From positions 1 through 64,000 of the forward strand of contig NC_016530.1 of assembly GCF_000236905.1 (NCBI RefSeq): 64,000 nt of DNA, written 5' to 3'. The notes beneath the pieces were generated by a model. The model was not told where the DNA came from. It ran no database searches and saw only the letters and a program-made list of their open reading frames with translations. Shown here in pieces: positions 1 through 11,279 of the stretch (positions within the stretch are counted from its first letter, which is position 1; each line of letters opens with the position of its first letter). This DNA comes from Tetrapisispora phaffii CBS 4417. Lineage: Eukaryota > Ascomycota > Saccharomycetes > Saccharomycetales > Saccharomycetaceae. The translations under genes were made by a program, and so were the position numbers.

Positions 1-272
1 ACTACTATCCTAGCACCCATACCCCCACTACTATCCTAACACCCATACCCCCACTATCCTAACACCCATACCCCCACTACTATCCTAACACCCATACCCC
101 CACTATCCTAACACCCATACCCCCCACTATCCTAACACCCATACCCCCACTACTATCCTAACACCCATACCCCCCACTATCCTAACACCCATACCCCCAC
201 TACCTTTAGTCAGTGCTACTATCCTAACACCCATACCCCCCACCTATCCTAACACCCATACCCCCCACTACC
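1..272. repeat. Telomeric repeat array (C-rich strand, left chromosome end)
   Basis: Ten head-to-tail units of 23, 24 or 26 bp, of the form (ACT)ACTATCCTAACACCCATACCCCC. The units differ by an optional ACT triplet and by 5 or 6 Cs. The first unit has CTAG for CTAA, and a 19 bp interruption (actacctttagtcagtgct, about 207-225) sits before the last two units. Every unit contains ACACCCATAC or its GCACCCATAC variant, which is the core of the known yeast Rap1 site ACACCCATACATT. The C-rich strand reads 5' to 3' inward from the left end, as expected for a left telomere. Long irregular repeats are typical of non-Saccharomyces Saccharomycetaceae telomeres. That this is the true chromosome end is inferred. 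Confidence 0.88.
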
Positions 273-279
273 ATCTCCG

Positions 280-1980
280 ATAATAACACCTCTGAAATAC
301 AACCTACTTACTAAAACTATCTTCTACTTATCTATAACTAATCAATTATTTTCTTTCAACCGAAACTCAATTAACAACAAACCACTACCCTTTCATTACA
401 TATCAACATCTACTTCCCTCTCTATTAAAACAACCAATTATTATATTAATATATTACTAGATTATAATTCATAACATCATTACCCCCTCCATCTTCTCTC
501 ATTGACTAATACCATATTTACCATACTTCTTATCTCAACCCACTTTCCATCAACATTTATTACAAATAACCAACCGCAACCAAACCATAACAAATAATGA
601 CCATTAATACAATTCATTAACACAACACAATCAAACCAATCAGCACTAAACCACAAACCAACATCTACCCTTAATTAACACTGAATCACAAACCCCCTTC
701 AATAACATTCATTCGCCAAACCACATTCCATCATCGAAATATATAATCCATCATTAATGAAATCATCGAATACTTAACATAACCAATTAATTACCTTTAT
801 CTTATCAAACATACCATCAATGAGATGCAACTTATTATTATCATACTAACTGGATTTAAATCTTAATTCCAACTCTCGAAATAACTTAACAATACTTAAC
901 ATATTTAACACATTTAACCTTTATTCCACTCATTTGCCTCTTTTAACACCTATTTATCACATTCTTCAACATGCCACCAATATATTAAAATTAATCCAAA
1001 TATTAAAATCCTTCTACTTTTTCAATTACTGCCTGGCTTTATCTGTGCCGAAAAACATCACTACCAAATTTATTACCTCATTACTTTATCCCTTCCCTTA
1101 TCTCCCACAAATACTGGTATAACAGCATAATAACACACATGAATAAATAAAATGAATACCACTTAAATCATTAAATACTAATTGCCATGAAAATTCATAA
1201 ACACTGCTAATAACACATCCATTTTACCCAACAATCAATAACAATATCTACTTCCTTGTTACACCTCTTATCCAACATCTCTATAAACGCACTAATCTAT
1301 ACTAGCATCAAATAACCATTAATATATATATCTAGCCCGATCTAATTTCCTTCTTTAATCACACATCAATACTGCTATTCATTATCTTACACTATTACAT
1401 AACTAATTACTAGCAATATTATAACGATCATTACATAACTAAAAAGACTGTAACTACTTCACTTCAAGCATCAAATAACAAATATTTATCAACTACTTAT
1501 CTTTGAAGAATCACCAATATCTCTATACAATGATCAATAAATAGCAATTTCTAATTATCTTAAATAACAATAGCTTCTCATTCCCATTCAAGAATAATAA
1601 TATACACGAAGCTTTACTGAAGTATGATCTCTATACATATATTTTCTACCAAGACACCATAACATCTACTGACTGATTACTATTAATAACTCATCGATCC
1701 CCAATTACATTATTCTATACTTTCATTAACATTAAACATCCACCACCCTTCTGAATTAAACCAAATTCAATACCATTAACTTACCCAAGAACCAAACACT
1801 CACCGACCACAACCATTCGTTTATAATTAATATCTTCCCGCATAAAAATAGATCGCTTGCTCACTAACCGCCCTACAATTATAGCCAAATCTTCAAAGAC
1901 CTTGAAATAATCCTTTATTCATATTGCATATTTCGATATATCGGTTACAAATAATCAAATTATACCAAACGTTCAAAGAA
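280..1980. other. G-depleted subtelomeric block 1, no gene seen
   Basis: A + strand made almost only of A, T and C. Bases 601-660 contain a single G and bases 661-720 contain two Gs against about twenty Cs. No open frame looks like a real protein; the 62-codon frame near 934 is composition noise. The skew fades towards 2,200. It has the same orientation relative to the telomere as the second block at 7,090-9,060. Confidence 0.7.
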
Positions 1981-3694
1981 CTAGAATTGGCTAACGAATT
2001 AATGATGGCATTACTAACTACAGATACAAACCTACTATTTCAAATATACATAGAATATTCAATAACTACTAAGCAATTACACCTGACTATAAACGTATTT
2101 TAATCGAAGAAAGAGAATGATATATTACAATTAAAACTTCAATCGAGCAATATTTAGATCCAAGACACAAATAACAAAAACAAACATGATATGTCTCCTA
2201 AAATGAGCTGGCATTATGGTGTCCATTTATCTAGTCAACCCGAACGTGCTCCAAAACAACGAACCTAAAGATAAGTATAACTGTCTTCTTTGGTTTCCTT
2301 CAAACTGCACATAGCACTGTTGAAGCTTTAGCCAATGAGAAAAAATACTTCACTCGAGGAAGACCAGGATATGTTAATGTCCGCTTACTGCATCAACATT
2401 TACAATCTCAATCCAACCGTAGCGTTCAAAACTTAATTTAAATGAGCTTGCCTCCAAAAAATTGCAAACATATTATATACACACACCCATTGTTGAGATC
2501 TGGGTATTACAGTTGATATTTATCTAGTTAATTGAATGACAATAGAAAATCCAAAACTGATACAGAATGATATAATATTAAGAGCCAGAAATTAAAATTC
2601 AAGTACAGATATTGTTGGAAATATAACATGGTCCAAAACAATATATAAATGTTCTGTTCTAGACCAATGCACCAATCTAAGTTGCCGATGTTACGATGTA
2701 CTTGAGAATGAATAAGAAAGTATCCAATTGGGAAATCACAATACAACAGAAGTTGAGAGTTAACATATATTGAAGACATCGTTACATCAATCTGTAAGCT
2801 GATACTGTAACAAAGTGTTGAGAATAATTGAAACTAGGGTTAGAGCAAAATATTAGGAGAGTTATAGTTCACTGACAAGATGTAACAAGGTAGAACATAC
2901 GATACCGATCAATGCAAGCCTCAACGGATGAAAGTTTGTGATCGTGATAGAAATAATTTACTATGAAAGGCGTGATAACACTCTACAAAGCAGCTGTTAG
3001 GCTATTAAGCAATAAATTATATTAATCTATTATTGTACATTTTATATGGATAAAGCCATAGATAATAAGAATGATATTAGGAAGACTCTATACGCATTTA
3101 AGATGGAAAATAATCATTTAATCAACATATATTTTATAAGAAATAGATAATCATATAATGAATATACAATGGCTGCTTGCAGTTTTGCCCTTCTCCCACT
3201 CAACATTGATCTAGCTAAAGGACTGAAAATTATTAAAGCATTAATTTCTAGCCTGCCATTGCCGCTTGCCGTAACATGTAGTTAGCACTACTTAACGAGC
3301 CGAGAGTCTCTCAGAAAGTGAGATGACCCACGCATTTTTTACTAAGTCCAATCTACAAGAGCTGCAGTGGCACCGCGCAGTTTCTACAGAACATTCTAAT
3401 ATATTTGGAACAAAGAACCCATGCGGTACAATTCCTAGGGCTCATACTATATACGAGACGTCTCTTCCTACAGTATGTGTACACCCTGTGCATGGCTTTG
3501 TTAGAAGACAAATATATGTTAATTATTTCTGATTCCGAATCTCAAAAAATGGCCAGAGGAAAAACCGTATCGTTTTTCGCAATTATTTCTTTTTTCGCTG
3601 AAAAAATTATCATCCCAGAGAAAAAACTGCAGGAATTTTCCCGAATTTTCAAGACTGTGAGATATATAGTACGATTCACAGTTAAAATTGTACT
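1981..3694. other. Subtelomeric spacer, no supported gene
   Basis: AT-rich sequence without the extreme skew of the block to its left. A patch visibly richer in G+C lies at about 3,250-3,600 and has short open frames (3323-3532 and 3405-3770) that resemble no protein I know. I see no RNA gene. The right edge merges into the first copy of the dispersed repeat. Confidence 0.5.
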
Positions 3695-3881
3695 ATGTAA
3701 AACCCCATTGGACATACTAAAACATAAAAGTATTAAAGGTTCTAGGGATATATATAGAGCAGATATTTAGAGTAACATAGTATGTACAAGAGTCTATATG
3801 AAATAGAGCAGACGTGAACTAGTATTCGCACTGTATATATTGGTAATGATATATTGACAGAATGGAATCTTTACCTCAACA
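3695..3881 (-). repeat. Dispersed subtelomeric repeat, copy 1 (LTR-like)
   Basis: Read on the minus strand from 3881 it begins TGTTGAGGTAAAGATTCC and runs through a core ending in CTGCTCTATTT at about 3801. Copies at 6859, 9327 and 12152 share the core. With the copy at 6859 the similarity continues for about 180 bp, including the shared word CATACTATGTTACTCT. A TGTTG start is typical of yeast LTRs, but I cannot define a matching end or a target duplication, so a solo LTR is only a possibility. The gene on the same strand (4689-3909) stops 27 bp before it begins. Confidence 0.65.
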
Positions 3882-3908
3882 TTTTCTGTAAGTTAATTTG
3901 GCATTCGC

Positions 3909-4689
3909 TTAGTTACCATCGTCTTTACTATTACAGGAATATGGACTTATTAATCCATCACATCCTTCACTATAACATCCTTTACTTTGTGCATTCGCAG
4001 TAGTTGCTCCCCAAGTTGTTATACCAGGGCCGACATAAAGTATACCATGCCAAGTCCCAAAGTGATTCATAGTGAAATAATACACATTACAAAGGTAATC
4101 TCCTCCTTCAACTAGATTTAAGGCATAATAAATAGCACCTGCAATGGTCTCTTGTTCAATTGTTGACGAACACTCTCCTGTATTAGGAACATATTTATAA
4201 TATACACCACTAACATGACCCATGAGTACCCTACAATCATTACTACTTGTGGCAGAATAAATTATCGTAACCTATTGCCCAACATGCATTAATTAAATCG
4301 GTAGTTTTTTTGACACATGAATCTGAGCCAATGCACCAAGAAATACATTCGTACATGTTGGTGCGTTTACTGATTGTATCCGATTTGGTAATGCGACTAA
4401 TAGAAGTATTGAATTGTTGTTGTCCAACCTGATTATCAATATTTAACGTACTATAGTTAATTGAGATATTAGATATTTTATTTGAAATAATAGCATCCCA
4501 GTCTATATCAATAAAGTTACTCAATTCTAGATCAATTCGAACATGAGGGAGTATGTCACCATTTGAATCAAAATATAGGTTCTGATTCAATTCAGTTTCT
4601 TTCGAAGGTTCTAAGCATTGGCCTTGTCTCAAAAACGAAAAAAACAAAACAAAAAAAGAGAAAAGGTGAATCTTGGAGGATAAAAACAT
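3909..4689 (-). pseudogene. Small secreted protein family member A, frameshifted
   Basis: The ATG at 4689 opens 148 codons with a clear signal peptide (hydrophobic run at residues 8-25). Several cysteines and a Lys-Arg pair suit Kex2 cleavage. The frame stops at 4245-4243. The conserved C-terminal half continues in another frame (first ATG 4223, end 3909), so there is one frameshift near 4245-4265. The C-terminal half aligns by eye with family member B: a GxVxGxYYK motif, then an (A)xxIxYxxN stretch, then a GPxxxxWxA(T/S) end. With member C it shares TIA...L...C...H.GTW. The pattern recalls the C-terminal domain of yeast Css2-type small secreted proteins, but that is memory, not a search. Function is unknown. 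It may be a recent pseudogene or a sequencing error. Confidence 0.65.
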
Positions 4690-5802
4690 GAATCAATCCA
4701 GAAATGAAAAGCGCTCTAAGTGTTGAAATATGTAATTGAAACCAGAATCTATGAACCATCCGTTACTGGGATCTGTTATGAGAAGTAAATTATGTATTCT
4801 ATTGGAAGGAACTAAAATTTAACAAAATTTAACAAACCTTCCTCCATATATATGAAAAAGACTCTGTTAGTTAAAAAATTTAAAAACTTCTTTTCATTTA
4901 TCCCAACATATACCACTCTTTTATATGAAAAGTTTTTTTCAAGTAACTATTCAATTTATCAATATAACCTGTGTTAGTTCATGTCAACTTGTTTCCCCTC
5001 TTCAGTATAACAAAATAAAAGTAAAGTACTACACTGAATCACTATAGATTAAAATAATTCAATTACTTTTGAAAATCAATCAATGAATAGCATTTATTTT
5101 GTATTTCAGGCAATGTCCTCACTATAGCAACGTAAACATCGAATTTTAATAGTTTCAAACTAGAAATTTTCGTTTCGAAGCTTTAAAAGGGCTCTTTTAT
5201 GCAGCTTTTTCTTGAAAATTGAAACAAATTCTTAAAAATTAATTTTTTTCATAATCCTTCTTCCTGCGAAAAAAATTCTCGTATTATTTTGTAAACGAAG
5301 AAAGAAGAAATATTGAAAAATGCCTCGCTCAGTTATATGATACGAAGGTTCAGGATCGTTGGTTGGAAAAGGTAAGCTGTACGGAAACCATAGATTTCCA
5401 AAACTGTGTCTGTATTATCATTCCGTAATTTTTCTTTTATCAGGTTGCTAAGTTACATCTATACATTATTAGAAGTAACTTAGCTCACAGTGGTTGTCAT
5501 TTGATGCAGCGTCGAATTTTTTCAACTGCTAGCTTCTTACTTAAATCCGGTGATAAATTGTGTGATGTGGCTTTTTGTTATTTATTCGATCATCTACACC
5601 ACACCGCCTTTTGAATTAAAGTAAAAAAATTAGAATAGCATAAACATATCTGAAATATAAAACTAATATACATATTTTTTTCATATTATCTATTTGATTA
5701 GAACTCTTCAAAGTCTTTGGTAGTATGAGAACAACGAACGTGGGCAAATTTTAAAATATCAAGCAGAACAATTATTCAATCTCACATATTCTCCATTGAA
5801 AC
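4690..5802. other. Divergent spacer between secreted-protein genes A and B
   Basis: AT-rich sequence that serves as the upstream region for both flanking genes, which point away from each other (A on minus, B on plus). Homopolymer T runs are common. There is no open frame of note and no RNA gene is seen. Confidence 0.5.
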
Positions 5803-6454
5803 ATGAAAAGCAAAGCCAATTTGTTTTGCATTTTTAGCTTGTTGGAGTATAATTACAGCACAAGTGACTACCCAAATACCAGTTGCTAGCCAACTTATTT
5901 CTAATGAATCCATGTGTCAGAATAATAGAGACTTAATTTACAATCCTGATTATACTGATGACAAGCATCCAGAAATCCAAGACAATAATTGCAATTTAAA
6001 ACCGCACTTGAAATGCACCAGAAATGATTGTAAACCTAGGAACCATTTTGGATTACCTGCGAATAATACTTTATCTTATAATCTAGATTATATTGATGAC
6101 TGCATTACAAATATATATAGGCTTGTGGAGAGAAGTTTTTGGCTCATATATTTTATTGCTAAATCTAAGCTATTTCTGGATAATAATGTTGTTGTGGGAC
6201 AAGTAGGTGGAATTTATTATAAATTAAATATTGCATCTAGCTCAAGTTTCTACGAATTGCATGAAAGAGAGCTTGCGAATATCATATTTTACATGACTAA
6301 TAAATTTAAGATTTATAATCCTTATGAAGAGGAATATTTTGTAATGTTAAGTAAACAGCAAGTTATTTATGCAACGTTGCTCTTTGGACCCACTAAATCA
6401 ATATGGGCTGCATCTCTCGAAGGAGTGAGATATATTGGCAACCATGAAATATAA
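5803..6454 (+). pseudogene. Small secreted protein family member B, broken at the start
   Basis: A 196-codon open frame (5864-6454) has no ATG start; its first codon there is GTG. Upstream, the same frame stays open back to 5807 and encodes a hydrophobic, signal-peptide-like stretch ending in Thr-Ala-Gln. The only nearby ATG (5803) is in a different frame and meets a stop after 28 codons. One missing or extra base in the A run just after that ATG would explain this. The C-terminal part (about residues 110-185 of the open frame) matches gene A. It has lost most of the cysteines of that region, which suggests decay. It is probably non-functional. Confidence 0.55.
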
Positions 6455-6858
6455 ACATTTGTATTGCGACAATACTAGTTAAATATTTTGTAAAGTAACT
6501 ACAAAGCAAAATAAGGAAGGCATTACGGTGGTTAAACTTAGTTTATAGTCCTAAATTCTTTGAAAATTTGCTATACTGCAGGTAATATTGACATTTAATC
6601 TTTAACGGAAAACCATAATTCAAATATTTGTGTGAGTATCTTGCTAATTCTTAATTAGAATTGACTATTGTTTTAAGGACATATATCAATATGTTGTTAA
6701 GTATATTTACGTTTATATATTGAATGTTATTTGAAAGTTATTATCTTAGTGTCAGTAACATTCATTGCTGGAGTAAATATCTCTATCACTCAATCTAATG
6801 ATTCTTTATATTGCATCTTTTGATTAATTAATCGCTAAACAATCAAGTTTTATGATTA

Positions 6859-7045
6859 TGTTGACGTAAAGATTCCATTCTGTCAGCATATTATTACCAA
6901 TATATACAGTGCGAATACTACTAATTCACGTCTACTCCCTTCCATTTAGACTCTTGCACATACTATGTTACTCTGAATCTGTGCTTTATATATGTCCCTA
7001 AAACCTTCAATTCTTTAATGTGTTAGGATGTTTCAATACATTTCA
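6859..7045 (+). repeat. Dispersed subtelomeric repeat, copy 2 (LTR-like)
   Basis: Begins TGTTGACGTAAAGATTCC at 6859 and is the longest partner of copy 1. Similarity runs from the TGTTG end for about 180 bp, through CATACTATGTTACTCT (6958-6973) and a shared CCCTA(G/A)AACCTT word, to about 7045. It lies 405 bp downstream of gene B on the same strand, so it mirrors copy 1 beside gene A. Genes A and B with their repeats form a loose inverted arrangement about 3.3 kb across. Confidence 0.65.
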
Positions 7046-7089
7046 CATTGAAACATTCTTGCTCTATTTTAGGTAGTATCTCCCAGAAG

Positions 7090-9063
7090 GATATATTAAA
7101 ACACAATATAGATGTTAATACGCTCCGTCATCCCTATCTCCAAATACTAACTACAAACCATGACTTCCTTTCTTTCAACTATTACATAACTACAAGCACT
7201 TCCTACCCCTCCACTTCCTTCATAACGTCACTACTTAACTGCTACTACTTACAATAACTAATAACTAATAACAAACAATAATTACTAACAACAACTACAA
7301 TCATTAACTACTAACTAATAACAATAACTAAACCTTGATAACCATCACTTAACTACCACTCATACAATCTAATAACTAACACAACTCACATAACTAACCC
7401 TAATTCTTAACAATAAATAAACCCTACCAACTTTTTTTTTGCTAACTCTTCCCTAACCTACTAACCAACCATTATCTATTACAATTACTATTAAACTTTC
7501 ACCAACTCTAACTCCAACAACTTCTTTTCCCTACTCGTCATCAAATTACTAATACATAACATCCTTCTTCCTTTAATCATTAACTGATACCTAATAACTC
7601 ATCATCGCTAAACTACTAACTATCAATCACTAATTCTGATCATTAACTACCATCAAACACTTAACTAACCCTAAATCCTTCTTTCCTTAATCCTTAGCTA
7701 TAAATGAACCCTACCAACATCCTCTTTTTTCTAACTCACTTCCCATCAACAATTACCATCATTCATGGACTAATAATAATAAAAGCCCTATCCTAAACCA
7801 ATACTATCATTAGACAAAAACATACTTCTATTAACTACGAACCTTAATCATCCATCTTCTTTTAATATATATAATACAATAAATAATAATAAACACTAAT
7901 GCTTACAATAATTACTATCACCTATTTTCTTAGCTAATCCATACATTCAATTATTAATTAATTATTTACTAATTATAACAATATAGAACAACTAAATAAT
8001 ATTCATTACCCACTTACTAGTATCCACTCAACTCAATCAACTACATATCCCAAACAATCGAATACAAACCCACCAACTACCAACTTTTTATCCATAAACA
8101 TATATACATTAACTTCAAATACCAACAATTAATCATTCACCAACAACTAACCAATGCCAAGAACTGACTACCTTTATTACCGCTCCTAATCATAAGCATT
8201 CACAATTGTCCACCATTAACCATCATCATCTAACTAATATCTTACAATAATTACAATTACAACAATATGAAACAACTAACTATCCTTCATCATTTGATTA
8301 TACTTACCATAAAACTATAATAATCTCAAACCGTATCACCTGTCATTAACATTAAATGACAACTAATACCAATAACGAATCAACATTATCTAACTCTAAT
8401 TGCTATTGTAATCATCAACCACTATCTTCTATTTTTCCAAACTGAATACATTCGCTTAACTACATAATCTAAACAATCGAATATAAAACGACTAACTGGC
8501 AACTTCTTATCCAGAAACTTATTTAGCTTAATATCTTCACTATTAAATATTTCAACTTACCTTATTCTTCAGTAACTCTAGCTATTAAACTCTTAACTAA
8601 ATTCTAATATTATATAACAGTAACTTCCTTTTCAATAATCTATATACACACATTAACTTTATTTATCCAATCATCCCATCATATTACTAACTATCTTTCT
8701 AAAAAAACAAATATTACTATATTACTATATTAATATATTACTCATATATTATAATTTAATATTTAATTCTCAAAATTATATTTTAGTATATCATCTTTCT
8801 TTCGTTAAAAGACTTCCATTAATCATGTATATTAACTTTCGATTCCACATCTCCTTTCCATCCTTCTTTAGATACATTTATCTAACCTGTTAACATACAT
8901 TTAATATATATAATCCTCTCTATCCATTACATCCAACAATCAAATATCCTTGCCTAAACCCATCACAACTCACAACCCTATCCTAAACCTATCACATCGC
9001 TACTATGTCACTGAACTTCTGTGATACTATGCCATATTCTCACTCACTCACTCACTCACTCAC
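7090..9063. other. G-depleted subtelomeric block 2 with diverged internal repeats
   Basis: The + strand is again almost without G; bases 7261-7320 contain none. Diverged direct repeats can be seen: 8041-8130 against 8460-8550 (shared AAACAATCGAATA and CAACTT(T/C)TTATCCA), and 7395-7455 against 7662-7735 (shared ACCCTACCAAC). Telomere-like words TATCCTAAACC occur at 7789-7799 and 8979-8989. The block ends in an ACTC microsatellite (9039-9063). No coding frame is credible. It looks like an older copy of telomere-adjacent sequence now 7 kb inside. Confidence 0.55.
9039..9063. repeat. (ACTC)n microsatellite
   Basis: About six tandem copies of a 4 bp ACTC unit at the right edge of the G-poor block. 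Confidence 0.9.
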
Positions 9064-9326
9064 ATAATTATATATAACTATTTATTTTACTCTAGTCTTG
9101 TAAATTACATTCTTTAAATACATCTCTCTCATATCTTCTTTTATATTTGGGAACAATACTCCAACATTCATCGCTGTCGCAAAAAAATACTTTATGATTG
9201 TTTATGTATGTGACAAAAACTTATAATTGTTTTGAAGTTTGAATCAATTAACACTACTGGATCAGTAATTGGTTCAGATTTCAACATTAAGATCTAGCAG
9301 TATCTTGAAATCCCAACTCTCATAAA

Positions 9327-9395
9327 TTGATGTAAAGATTCCATTCTGTCAATATATTATTGCCCATAGATGCAGTGCAAATATTAGTTCACGTA
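9327..9395 (+). repeat. Dispersed subtelomeric repeat, copy 3 (core only)
   Basis: Starts TTGATGTAAAGATTCCATTC and follows the shared core to TTAGTTCACGTA. It is more diverged than the others (GCCCATAGATGCAGTGCAAA in place of ACCAATATATACAGTGCGAA). Beyond the core there is no visible similarity to copies 1 and 2. Confidence 0.6.
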
Positions 9396-10316
9396 TCCTT
9401 ATTTTTTACGAGGTTAGGGAACATAAAGTTAGTATGATTGTGGTATTTGATTTGCTCTTTCCAATATTAATTACAGATTTTGTTCCTGTTCTGCATTTCT
9501 TTAGCGTAATATATAAAGCTAGAGTAATACTTTTAATGATTTCCTCTTAGTATATTTAATTCCAATTTGATACAGAACGGGACTGAGCTGAAGTCATTAA
9601 TTTCATTAGATAATAACTCCTTAGAATATTTTCTACTAATCCCTATTATCATTGAAATGCTGAAATAATTACAGTATAATTATGATTAAATGCAGTCAAT
9701 TGAATATTACATTAATAGATATTTACTTAAATAATAAGCTAACTAACTTTTTCTTCAGAATAATTTTGTAATATGTAACTAGACTTCTGTTGGATTTTTC
9801 AGAAATGATTAGTTTTTAATTATTTATACTTTCTTTTTGACAGTTAAATTCATCATTTTATCATATATTATTAAAATAATCTAATAACATATTTTCCAAG
9901 GTAAATATTCTTTCATCCAATGCAAATATTATTTTTTTGCGCTAAAGATTTTTGACTGTTAAGACGAATTTGTTCTGTATCATTTTAAAGATATATTTTA
10001 AAGTCTTTTAATTATAAATATCTGGTTCTAATCTGTTTCCATTTTACAAACTATAACCATCAGTATGAACTTACAGTTTTTATAGAAAGTTATATGTTGT
10101 TCTTTTCTAAATTTCTTGCAAGAGGGTAGTAGTCGTAAGAATACAATATAACTAAACCTTGCAAATTATTTAAATTTCGAAACAGACGTCTAGAATATAC
10201 TTTCAAGAAACAAATTGGATTAACTAATTGAAATAACGTAATTGATGTTTTGGCATATAAATTTTTACTACATATTTTTTTACAAAAGAAAATGCAAGCA
10301 AGATTGCTTAAATAAA
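9396..10316. other. AT-rich spacer downstream of the killer gene
   Basis: Very AT-rich sequence with long A and T runs, forming the 3' flank of the minus-strand killer gene. I see no gene or structured element in it. Confidence 0.5.
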
Positions 10317-11192
10317 CTATAAACCAGTATCACATCTTGACCATCCATAGGTGTTTGTATTATCGGCATACCACAATCTAAAAGATCCATACCAATCACA
10401 ATTTTTGTTTGCTTCATCACATACATATGTTTTATAATAGTCGAATAAATAACCATCGTAGCCCGAATTATTAACTCCATTTGGTGCTGCATGATTTGAA
10501 ATTACTGTTGCAGCATCATAAACACCAGAAGAAGATGTACTCAAAAGATAGTTTTCATTTCTGCAATAGTCAACACTGACTTGTCCATGACATAGAGGGA
10601 ATAAGTTAGCCTCCCTTTTAGATAAAGTGCTATTGGTTAAAGCAGCTTTAGCAGTGACCACACCGTTACCATAACTTTCTGATGATAAAGTAACGTTCAT
10701 AATCGGTTCGACGTTTTCTGTTCCTAAAATAACGTAACTGAGCTTTTCCATGCTATCAGTATAATGACTATGGTAATCAAGACTTGGATGGAGACCACTT
10801 TTAACACCATTAACGATGCTATTAGTCCGATGAGCGTGATGAGAACTAAGCTCTCTTTTGTTTCGGAAGACACCATTTGCTGAACCAGCGGCTAAAAGTC
10901 CACCAAGAACAACTGTTCTAATTGCTGATCTTGCAGCCTGGTCACATTCGGTGCTTTGTGCTACCTCGTTCCAGCTTTCGCAAGTTTTGCAACATCTAAA
11001 TAAGTCCCAAGCTGTGGATGTACCTTCATGAAAAAAGGCTCCCCATAAACTTAATTTGAATAACTTAGGATTCGAAGTGACAGCAAATGAACCGTTTCCT
11101 AAAGCTTCTGTCATTACTTGATATTCTTCTACGTCGCTGGTTTGATCATCAGCAACAGTCGGCCCTAATAAAATAAAAAAAAGAAATTCCAT
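10317..11192 (-). CDS. K1-like killer preprotoxin (chromosomal KKT-type gene)
   Basis: An uninterrupted 291-residue frame from the ATG at 11192. The architecture is that of the virally encoded K1 killer preprotoxin of S. cerevisiae. A short N-terminal signal is followed by an alpha-like segment with a Leu-Trp-Gly motif (49-51), a Cys-Cys-x-x-Cys cluster (67-71) and a Cys at 83 before a small-residue hydrophobic helix (94-107). Lys-Arg pairs at 112-113 and 192-193 would be Kex2 sites. They bound a gamma-like linker with Asn-glycosylation sequons. The C-terminal beta-like segment has Cys at 201, 210, 258 and 265 and ends CDTGL, close to the K1 terminus. In the K1 family alpha and beta form a secreted disulfide-linked pore former and the precursor gives immunity. 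Chromosomal K1-like genes are known from several Saccharomycetaceae. It is the only intact gene between 1 and 17,760. Activity is not proven by sequence. Confidence 0.85.
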   Translation of the reverse strand: MEFLFFILLGPTVADDQTSDVEEYQVMTEALGNGSFAVTSNPKLFKLSLWGAFFHEGTSTAWDLFRCCKTCESWNEVAQSTECDQAARSAIRTVVLGGLLAAGSANGVFRNKRELSSHHAHRTNSIVNGVKSGLHPSLDYHSHYTDSMEKLSYVILGTENVEPIMNVTLSSESYGNGVVTAKAALTNSTLSKREANLFPLCHGQVSVDYCRNENYLLSTSSSGVYDAATVISNHAAPNGVNNSGYDGYLFDYYKTYVCDEANKNCDWYGSFRLWYADNTNTYGWSRCDTGL

Positions 11193-11279
11193 TTAATTAT
11201 AAATAACATAGTTTATGAGATTTATATATGAGATGTTCAAGTATATTAGAAAGTGAAATCATCAGAACTCAGCAGCACT

